12,022 bases of DNA from Mycoplasmataceae bacterium (GTDB lineage: Bacteria > Bacillota_I > Bacilli_A > Mycoplasmatales > Mycoplasmoidaceae), in the NCBI GenBank assembly GCA_031278855.1, contig JAITJR010000021.1:1-12022 (forward strand). The letters run 5' to 3'. Position numbers and translations under genes: made by a program. Shown one piece after another: positions 1-7,527 of this stretch (the stretch's first letter is position 1; every line of letters starts with the position of its first letter). Below the pieces are notes generated by a model. The model was not told the DNA's origin, made no database searches, and saw only the letters and a program-made list of their open reading frames with translations.

Positions 1-1494
1 GCCAGCGACAGTAGACTACCAGATGGTTTGGGAATTAATGAAGACACTGGAGTGATTAGTGGGACGCCAAGTGATGCGACGGGTGGGGCAATCGCATGCA
101 CCATTAATGTAACTAGTGTATCATACACAAGCTTATCTGGTAGTGTTGATATTCAAATCACCATTGGAGCACAGATAGCGAAGTCGCTTGTTGTTAGTGG
201 TGCACCAGCTAATGCTTTTGGTAATGTTGGTAGTGATCTTCAACAAATAAATTTGACTTGTGTAACTGATACAGGAATAACCGTTGATGATGCCCAATAT
301 AGTGCTTCGAATCTGCCCGCTGGATTAGATATTACTTTGGCTGATAGAATCGGTACAATTTCTGGTACGCCAACAATAGATGGTAAAATCAGCTGTATTA
401 TTACTGTCACGAGTGCTAAATATGGGTTATTTGATAATAGCACCAATATAGACTTTACAATTTCTCCTGCCAATACACTATTAATAAGTCTGGCATCATT
501 GCAGAATAATACAACTTTAGCCGAAGCTTGCAATCTTGAGATTAATCCATCATCGGGAGTGCTGAATAAAAAATCTAGTTGGGATGCTATGAAAAACGGA
601 ACCTTCAATGAGTATCTCGATGATCTTTCGTACATTGTTACTACCATTCAATTTGAGGGCGTGTCTTCTGTTGGTGGGAGTACCTTCGATGGTTGTACGG
701 CGCTACAATCTGATGGTGTCATTAAAAATATTAGGTTTGTTCAAGACCTCACCACTATCAGCGATTATGCTTTCTCTGGCTGTACGGGATTAAAAACTAT
801 TGATTTATCTTCAACACATATAACTTCCATTGGCGGGTGGGTCTTCTATAATTGTACGGAACTTACCGCCATTACCATTCCGAGTTCGCTTGAATCCATT
901 AGCAATGGAGTCTTCGAGGGGTGCACAAGTTTGACCTCCATTGATCTATCCAAGGTTGTCTCTCTAACTTCCGTCGGCTCTAGTGCCTTCCAGGGGTGTG
1001 GGGCACTAACTACTGTTGATCTTTCTAAAACAGCAGTCACTGTCATCGGCTGGGGCGTCTTCCAAAGCTGTGCGGAGCTCACTACCATCAATTTTCCAGA
1101 TTCGCTTGAAGTCATCGGCGATCATGCTTTCGAAGGTTGTGCAGCAATAACCACCGTTGATCTTTCTAAAACAGCGGTCACCTCCATCGCTTCTTGAGCC
1201 TTCTATAACTGTACGAGTTTAACAGCCCTAAATCTTTCAAGGGCTATGTTTGCTGAAGGTAATAGTGCTTCTATCGGTGGCAGTGCCTTCAAAGGGTGTA
1301 CATCTCTCCAAGAAATTTTTATCCCGGAAAGGGCAGTACCACAGCAAGGTGGATCAAGTAATAATTCCAATGCCTTCGAGGGGTGTGCTGGTGATGGAAA
1401 GATTTATTATTATGATGAGGGCGGTAAGGATGTCGCTGAGTGGTTTAAGGATTTTTTTGATGGTTTAAGCAGTTGGACGGTGGAAGAAGCTTAG
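1..1494 (+). CDS. Surface protein with Ig-like repeats and BspA-type leucine-rich repeats (5' end missing)
   Basis: Open from the left edge to TAG at 1492-1494 if TGA at 1195-1197 is Trp; 497 residues are visible. Residues 1-57 and about 58-158 are two putative Ig (He_PIG-like) repeats, each with the LP-x-GL and ISGTP signature. Residues about 217-460 hold nine leucine-rich repeats of the BspA/TpLRR type plus one partial unit, each 23-25 residues around a core such as AFEGCTSLTSIDLS. The tail after residue 460 has a YYY segment and an acidic, Trp-containing end. BspA-like LRR proteins in other bacteria are surface proteins that bind host or matrix ligands; adhesion here is inference. The signal peptide or lipobox would lie outside the window. 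Repeat DNA is clearly richer in G+C than the neighbouring genes, and five of six Trp codons are TGG. No Shine-Dalgarno or terminator could be tied to it. The family call is firm; the ligand is unknown. Confidence 0.88.
1011..1184 (+). repeat. Near-identical LRR-coding DNA repeats inside the surface-protein gene
   Basis: A segment beginning GTTGATCTTTCTAAAACAGC at 1015 recurs at 1156 with only one or two changes over about 27 bases. The copies are 141 bases apart, which is 47 codons or two leucine-rich repeats. At protein level, units 2-4 and 5-7 also look like two copies of a three-repeat block: a DLS-type unit, an IPSSL/FPDSL-type unit, then a DLS-type unit. This points to expansion by duplication inside the gene. 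Confidence 0.75.
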
Positions 1495-1729
1495 GCACGG
1501 TAGTGATTAAAAGTGTAAGATTTTTTTGGATATTTTAGTGTTCTACAAAAAAATATATCTATCTTCCAGTTTTACTAATTGCTCAGTGAACGATAAAATT
1601 TATTACATTGCTAGTAAAAAAGAAATACCGATGCAAATGAGGCATCAATCATGTGAACAACATTATTAATTCCAAACGAGTCAGCATTCTAGTCGCTTGT
1701 TTTAAAAGAAAATCCATTATTATTTATGC
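1495..1729. other. Intergenic region between surface-protein gene and helicase gene
   Basis: This is a 235-base AT-rich stretch. I see no convincing stem-loop terminator after 1494, no RNA gene and no well-formed promoter. It must hold whatever promoter drives the helicase-MATE unit. The nearest candidate is a weak TATTAT at about 1718-1723, with no good -35. A short imperfect hairpin (GATGC...GCATC, 1630-1646) has no T-tract. Confidence 0.6.
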
Positions 1730-3097
1730 ATGCTATTTAAACAACTTGAATTGTCCAATTGAATTCTAGACGCTCTTGCTCAAATGCAAATTGAGACATT
1801 AACTAAAATTCAAGAGCAGGCACTCCCATATGCATTAAGTAATAAGAGTCTAATCATTACCTCGCAAACTGGTAGTGGTAAGACGCTTTGTTACTTGCTA
1901 CCGCTTTTAAACCGCCTCAATTTCAACGAACGTAAGGTCCAAAGTGTGATTGTACTCCCGACCAAAGAATTAGCTCGCCAAGTGGCTAGCAAGTTGTTAG
2001 AATTCAAATCATCCCAACCCCAGTTACGAACAACGTTGGTAATCGGCAATACTTGCATCAACTCCCAGATACAATCGATTAAAACAAATCCACCGCAAGT
2101 GATTGTGGGCACAGTAACACGGGTATTGGATTTAATTAAAAATCGCACCATTAATCGTGACATTGGCGTATTAGTACTAGATGAAGTAGATATGTTAATT
2201 GATTTAGGTTTCAACAAACAAATCAATGAAATATTTTCACTAGTTAATTCACCTAAACTAATCAAGTATGCATGTAGTGCGACCACACATTATTCGCTAG
2301 CTCAACATTTGCATCGGTATCTAGGTAATACAAAGGTTATTACGGCTAGTAAATCCATTTGAGCTAATGAAGCCATTACTCACCATCTCGTTTATGCTAG
2401 TAATACACATGATATGTTTGGTACGCTATGTGGTTTATTGAAAAACATTAGTCCCTACATGTGTATTATCTTTGCTAATACCAAGCGGATTGCCAATGAC
2501 CTTTACACCAAGTTATTAAACCTGAACATTAATGTTGCGTTATTACATAAAGATTTATCAACCAGGCAGCGCAAGAATATTTATCGAGATCTTAACAAAG
2601 GTAATTACCAATATTTGGTTGCCACTGATTTAGCTGCCCGAGGTCTAGATATTAATGGAGTCGATATCGTTATTTCTTACGGTTTACCTGAAGATGATAT
2701 TTGGTATATGCATCGCATTGGCCGAACGGGTCGAGCCAATCACACTGGAACGGCATACACTATATATGAAAATGGAATTGATAATCAAATTTTAAGATTA
2801 AGTCGCAAACATATTACATGACACTACTTACACCTAAATAAAGACCATCAATTAATCGAAAAACCCTTCCAGTTACGATTACGTTCAAAACCTAAATTAG
2901 ATGATTTGACTAATCAAAAAATTAAAATGATCATCGGTACCAATTCGAAAAAAATTCGTCCTGGTTACAAAAAGAAAATTCGTAACCAAATTCATAAAAT
3001 TAAACAACGTAAACGTCACGAATTTATTGAAAAGAAAATTAAGCAACAACTTTTATTTAAAAATATTAAAATGACTAAGAGTAAACGTCAACGTTAG
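1730..3097 (+). CDS. DEAD-box ATP-dependent RNA helicase
   Basis: This is a 455-residue superfamily 2 RNA helicase, read through TGA(Trp) at 1760, 2360 and 2819. ATG at 1730 is chosen over the internal ATG at 1784 because it restores the Q motif (F3 upstream, Q28). Motifs in order: I, GSGKT at 48-52; Ia, PTKELA; II, DEVD at 151-154 (a variant of DEAD); III, SAT at 183-185; IV, IIFANTK; V, ARGLD at 303-307; VI, HRIGRTGR at 328-335. The last 70 or so residues are very rich in Lys and Arg, a likely RNA-binding tail like that of mollicute DeaD/CshA-type helicases. Family members unwind structured RNA in ribosome assembly and mRNA decay; the exact role here is not shown. No Shine-Dalgarno precedes the start. 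The MATE gene follows after 4 bases, so the two are probably cotranscribed. Confidence 0.93.
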
Positions 3098-3101
3098 TTA
3101 T

Positions 3102-4796
3102 ATGAAAAATGGGTTTGTTAAAAATCAAAGGGCACATGATCTTTATGTAAATAAACCATTGCTAAAGGCAATTTTAACTGTGATTACTCCTAGTATTGCC
3201 ATGACTTTCATGATGGGAATTTACATCTTTGCTAGTCAAGTGTTAATCAACCGATTAGTCCCAATTGCCCATGGAGCAACTGCTAAAATTAACTTTGAAT
3301 ATTGATTTAATTTAAATTATGAAGAAGTGATTGACAAAATTAAAAGTACCAACAGTAGTTTTTACGATGTCGGCGATATCGTTAAAGGTGCCATGTCGAT
3401 TTCTTCGCCCATTGCTACCATCATTGGTAGTTCGCCATTTTTTTTAGCAGGTGGATCGGCGGTTTTATTTACCCAGGCAATGGGACGAGAAAGTAAATAT
3501 AAAGCTGACCAAGTGTTTAAAACATCATTTTACATGGTGTTATTCATGGCGATACTATTAACAACGTTACTATTATTAATTGATCAACCGATCCTCACCC
3601 TAATGAGTTCACCAGTGGAAAAAAGCAGCGACCCTTATTTGCAAGAATATTTTCAAAAAGTGCACGATCTGCAAATCACTTTTGGCAGAGACTACTTATT
3701 GGTTTATTCTGGTGGCATTATTTTACCGCTCCTTATTTTTTATCTAGCATCGTTAATAAAAGCGGAGGGCAGATTTCGGGTGGTAGTGATTACAAGTGTG
3801 CTCTGTAACCTTTTAAACATTGCTTTAATTGTAATTTTTATTTTATTCGCTCACCTTAATATGATTGGTGGAGCCCTAGGTAGTACAGTTAGTTACATCG
3901 TGAATTTATTAGTTTTACTAACATACTTAATCTATTTAAATCGAACTGGACAAACCTGATTATCATTTCGGTTGATCTTTAAACCTAAAGCTACTAGCAT
4001 CAGGTGAAATTTAATTGCTCCCATTATTCTGGTTGGCTTATCAGCATTTTTGGTTGATGTAAGTTATGCCGTAGCTAACATGTTTTATATCCCTATTTTA
4101 GCTAATACCGCCTTACATATTTATCCTAATGCCAATGGTAATGGTATGTATTTTCAAACCATTGAAGGAGCTACCATGCCGATCCTCAACTTAGCTTTCA
4201 TTACCATCTATGGCATTGTTGATGGTGAACGACTAATTATTTCTTACAATTATGCCATCGGTAATTGGAAAAGAATTAATAAAACATATCGTTACACCAT
4301 CCTCATTTCCTTTATTTATGCTATTTTCATGCTATTGCTATTAGCATTCGCGTTAGGTAAACCAATTTTACATTTATTCGATATTAAGGGTACTCAAATG
4401 ATGAATGATGCTTATTTGGTACTATTAATTCAACTAATGATGTTACCTGCTTTTTCATTCCAGGCCCCAGCGATGTCCATTTACATGTCAATTGCCGATA
4501 CCGTCCGCAGTAACATTGCTTCGCTTTTCCAAGATAGTATTACATTCTTCCCCGTATTAGGCATTTGTTATGGTATTTGTATCGCTACTGGTAGCATTTG
4601 GGTGTTAGTATCCACCTATGTAATTAATGCTGCAATTGCTTCTAGTTTAGTCACCACTTATACACATTGGTGGTTAAAACATCGCTTTGGTAAAATTAAG
4701 ACCGTTAGTGAAGTGGCAGGTAAACCGTGTGTCAGTTGAGTTGCGGTTGATAAACCACAACCGTCATTTATTCAAAAAGCATTAGAACGAGATTAA
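3102..4796 (+). CDS. MATE-family multidrug/cation efflux transporter
   Basis: 564 residues, read through TGA(Trp) at 3303, 3957, 4008 and 4737. The protein is almost wholly hydrophobic helices in two lobes. Each lobe shows a MATE signature: GGSAVLFTQAMGRE in the N-lobe (about residue 120) and the paired GIVDGERLIISYNYAIGNW in the C-lobe. MATE proteins export drugs and metabolites in exchange for Na+ or H+; the substrate here is unknown. It is longer than the usual 450 or so residues. The extra length includes a hydrophilic loop after helix 1 (about residues 60-95) and a second charged loop near 170-195. The start lies 4 bases after the helicase stop, without a Shine-Dalgarno, which suggests translational coupling. 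Its TAA (4794-4796) overlaps the miaB stop on the other strand. Confidence 0.88.
4793..4796. other. Shared TTAA forming stop codons of two convergent genes
   Basis: The palindrome TTAA gives TAA at 4794-4796 on the plus strand (MATE) and TAA at 4795-4793 on the minus strand (miaB). The two coding regions overlap by 4 bases and there is no spacer for a terminator. Confidence 0.9.
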
Positions 4797-6226
4797 ACCA
4801 TTTCACCATTTAAGGAAAAACGAGAAGCACTAGTAATTGTCACTGTCACAATGGTACCTACTTTGGCTTTTCCTTTAAAATTGACTACTTTCCATTCAGG
4901 TGAATATCCTGTTAAAATATGCGGATTGGTTTTGGATGTACCTTCCACTAAAACTAATACCTTTTGATTGATTCATCGTTCGTTATTTTGCTTCGCATAC
5001 AACCGTACCAATTCATTTAATTTGGTGAGACGTTGCTGTTTCGTAGTAAAACTAATTTCATCGTTAATTAATGCAGCTGACGTTCCACTACGAGCCGAAT
5101 AAACAAAAGTGTAAGCATTATCAAACTGGATTCGCTCATACATTTTAATGGTGTTATTAAATTGTGCCACACTTTCATTTGGGAAGCCGACAATAATATC
5201 TGTCGAAATCGCACAAGTTGGTAATTCGTGTCGAATGTAATCAACTAATTCATAATAGTCTTTTATTTTCATGTTACGTTTCATTTGTTGCAATATTGCT
5301 TCATCACCAGATTGAATGGGTAAATGAATGTAGGGCATAATGTTCGGATGGTTTTTCATCACATCAATGATTTTTTTATCAAAATTTCACGGATTGCTAG
5401 TAACAAAACGGAGCCGCTGAATGTTAGTAGTTGCGACATCACGTAATAAATCTCAAAACCGGTATTTATCGTATAAATCAATCCCGTAACTATTAACATT
5501 TTGTCCTAATAAAGTAACTTCTTGATAACCTTGCTGAATCAAGTCATTGATCTCCATCAGAATATTTTCTTTCGTGCGACTACGTAATTGTCCTCTTGTA
5601 TAAGGAACAATACAATATGAACAAAAATGATCACAACCACTCATAATATTGACATATGCTTTGATTTTACTTGTACGATAACTAGGCATTCCTTCAATCA
5701 CTGCTGCAGTTTTAGAAAATACTTGAATTACCCGCTGATGATGAACTAAGACTTGTTCCAAAATTTCGGGTAACATGTGAATGTTATGTGTGCCAAAAAC
5801 AAAATCAACATGGGGGATTTTTTTGATGATTTTATTTACAACCGTTTCCTCTTGGGGCATACAACCACAAATTCCTAAATGAAATTTAGGATTCGTTTCT
5901 TTGATTTTTTTTAAAAAACCAATTTCACCAAATACTTTTTCTTCGGCATTAGCTCTGACTGCACAAGTGTTAAGAATAATTAAATCAGCGCTTGCTAAGG
6001 TTTGACTAGGTTTAAAGCCTAATTCGTGTAAAATCCCGACGAGCATTTCCGTGTCGCGTAAGTTTGATTGGCAACCATATGTTTTGACAAAAAAAGTGTA
6101 ATCCTTACCAATTTTTGCCACGCTTTTGATTTTGGCAAAAACAACCCGAGCCATAGTTTTATTTTCTTGCCTTTGCCGAGCTTGAACGATGTTGGGTAAA
6201 AAATACTTTGAATAATCTTTTTTCAT
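4793..6226 (-). CDS. miaB: tRNA-2-methylthio-N6-dimethylallyladenosine synthase MiaB
   Basis: This 477-residue radical-SAM methylthiotransferase adds the 2-methylthio group to isopentenyl-adenosine 37 of tRNAs reading UNN codons. It is read through TGA(Trp) at 5455, 5389 and 4975 (first base of each codon). N-terminal UPF0004 domain: cysteines C52 (TYGCQ), C88 (LNTCAVR) and C122 (CGCM) that hold the auxiliary 4Fe-4S cluster. Radical SAM domain: C198-x3-C202-x2-C205 in SGCDHFCSYC, then IHLPIQSGDE further on. C-terminal TRAM domain: the final 65 or so residues, starting near KVLVLVEGTSK. All catalytic cysteines are present. The start has no Shine-Dalgarno, and an AT-only divergent region separates it from the lipoprotein gene. 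Its substrate requires MiaA, which is not in this window. Confidence 0.96.
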
Positions 6227-6249
6227 GAAATGACAATAATTGTAATAAT

Positions 6250-6255
6250 ATTATA
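6250..6255 (-). promoter_or_regulatory. Candidate -10 element for miaB
   Basis: TATAAT reads on the minus strand, ending 23 bases before the miaB ATG. No recognisable -35 lies at the expected distance. The whole 36-base divergent spacer is almost entirely A and T, so a chance match is possible. Confidence 0.35.
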
Positions 6256-6262
6256 TTTATCA

Positions 6263-7030
6263 ATGAAGCGACTTAAATTATTATCATTATTAACAGTACC
6301 AGCGATTGCTTTGCCGATTACTTTTAGTGTTACATCTTGCGGAGCCTATAGTGCATTAAGTACTGGCTATCGTATTGTTGATGCTAATTCACAAGGTAAA
6401 CATTTTTATAGTTTAAACAAACCTAATGCTTCCATCAATAGTCTATTGTGAGGTGGCAAAGGTTTTAATAACGGAAATTATGTTTTATTTCTCACCCATT
6501 CCATGATTGATAAAGGGGTTTCATTCTTGTTAAATTCACATACTTTTGTCAAAGGTGATAATCCACAAATTGATACCAATTATGCTAAGTTTGATTCTTT
6601 GTCAACTACCATCAACGGTAATTATGCCGAGAATTTACCAACCACTTCATACCAATATGTAGTCCTAGTTGAAGAAGATACCATGGAATCTTATTGTGGT
6701 AGCGCTTCACAACAACAAGAAGTATCACAGCCATGCTCACCATTTGAAAAATATACCGCTCAAGATGAAAAAATTAATAGTGACCACAAAAAAGATACTT
6801 ATATCCGTAATGATGGTGCCGCTAAAGCTTATCGTGATTTAACTGATAATATTTCTAAATTATTTAGTGGTGTGGACGGTACAAGTGCTGGTAATTTTTT
6901 AGCACTACAATGAGTTAAAGGCTACCCCGCAATTTCCACTGCTAAAACTGGTGCACCCTGAGCCGACAACTTAGAATTTGCTAAATGACTACTCGATAAC
7001 GATAAAAATGGTGCAAGTTGAAAAAAATAA
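6263..7030 (+). CDS. Lipoprotein of unknown function
   Basis: 255 residues, read through five TGA(Trp) codons; no TGG occurs. ATG at 6263 is chosen over the in-frame ATG at 6230 because it gives a standard lipoprotein signal: MKRLK, a hydrophobic stretch, then lipobox SVTSC with the predicted lipidated cysteine at C26. The protein should be anchored on the outer face of the single membrane. The mature part is hydrophilic and mixed, with two further cysteines (SYCGS and QPCSP) in a Gln/Ser-rich segment around residues 145-160. I recognise no enzyme or binding domain. It is shorter than many mollicute lipoproteins, but it ends directly in a terminator, so it is probably complete. It is divergent from miaB and convergent with the glycolytic operon, so it is its own transcription unit. 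No Shine-Dalgarno is visible. Confidence 0.82.
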
Positions 7031-7054
7031 GGTAAGTTAGCTTACCTTATTTTT
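7023..7054. terminator. Bidirectional intrinsic terminator
   Basis: A perfect 14-bp stem (arms 7023-7036 and 7041-7054) has a 4-base loop TTAG. The stem foot is A-rich on one side and T-rich on the other, giving a U-tract in both directions. It therefore serves both the lipoprotein gene (plus) and the gap-pgk-ptsG operon (minus). The lipoprotein stop TAA (7028-7030) lies in the left arm, and the operon's last stop TAA (7039-7037) lies in the loop. Confidence 0.88.
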
Positions 7055-7525
7055 CTTAATTATTAATGATTTCTGAGCACGATAGTTATGTCTAGCTGTA
7101 GCCATTGCTTTTTTAATTTGTTCTACACCCGCTGGATTCTGTGTTTTAGCCGTCTTTAAAGCAATTCGATAAGTAGTTAACTCAAAATTTAATTGCTTCT
7201 TTAAATTGTGTAATTTAAACTGATCCACTGCGTAGTTAGGTGCCTCGGTTTTTTTCTTGCGGTTAATGATAATCAATGGTAGCCCTACAATAACAAATTC
7301 CACAATTAGAATGAAGACTACTACTGCGACTCATTTAATTCAATAATGATTATCAAACTGTCAAGTAGAATAAGGACGATAGTTATATACAATTCCCCAA
7401 AAACCCAAGATGATTAAAGGGATGGTGCTAAGAAAACTAATAACAATGTAAAGATGTTTTTTCACCATGGTAAAGATGTTTTTTCACCATGGTATAGTTG
7501 GTTTAGTAGTTACATTATCAGTCAT
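7037..7525 (-). CDS. Small two-helix membrane protein, last gene of the glucose operon
   Basis: 162 residues, read through TGA(Trp) codons at W14, W55, W62 and W65. I do not recognise the family. Two hydrophobic segments, about residues 25-47 and 64-87, are followed by RKKK and a basic, helix-rich tail (90-162) that probably lies in the cytoplasm. The ATG at 7525 is supported by AGGAGA (plus coordinates 7532-7537) at 6 bases spacing; this site sits inside the end of ptsG, whose stop is 2 bases away. A 22-bp tandem duplication (7449-7492) covers residues 12-26 and sets the frame. With one copy, translation from this ATG would stop after about 30 codons. The internal ATG at 7468 would give a shorter 143-residue form holding both helices. 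Its place after ptsG hints at a link to sugar uptake, but no function can be assigned. Confidence 0.75.
7449..7492. repeat. 22-bp perfect tandem duplication
   Basis: Positions 7449-7470 and 7471-7492 are identical, beginning TAAAGATG and ending CACCATGG. The unit length is not a multiple of three, so the two copies are read in different frames of the membrane-protein gene (PWWKNIFT, then TMVKKHLY). Confidence 0.95.
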
Positions 7526-7527
7526 AT

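Noticed and set aside
240..647. 135-codon minus-strand frame under the surface-protein gene
   Set aside because: It is antisense to a well-supported coding region, and its sequence shows no recognisable motif and no ribosome-binding site.
846..1115. Minus-strand frame opposite the LRR array
   Set aside because: Its repetitive Ser/Val/Lys pattern is the antisense image of the leucine-rich repeats.
1195..1197. TGA in the LRR gene as a true stop making a pseudogene
   Set aside because: All other long genes in the window also need TGA as Trp, and the LRR pattern continues without a break after this codon (SWAFYNCTSL).
1542..1769. A plus-strand frame of about 75 codons open between the surface-protein and helicase genes when TGA is Trp
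   Set aside because: It has no ATG, overlaps the helicase start in another frame and has no domain-like features. Frames this long arise by chance in AT-rich DNA when only TAA and TAG stop.
1891..2286. Minus-strand frame opposite the helicase
   Set aside because: It is the shadow of the helicase domain; the plus frame carries all conserved motifs.
4744..4763. Small hairpin CGGTTG/CAACCG near the end of the MATE gene as a terminator
   Set aside because: The stem is only 6 bp with an 8-base loop, no T-tract follows, and it lies inside the coding region.
6230..6262. Upstream ATG at 6230 as start of the lipoprotein
   Set aside because: It would place a second hydrophobic stretch before the MKRLK signal peptide; the start at 6263 gives a standard lipoprotein leader.
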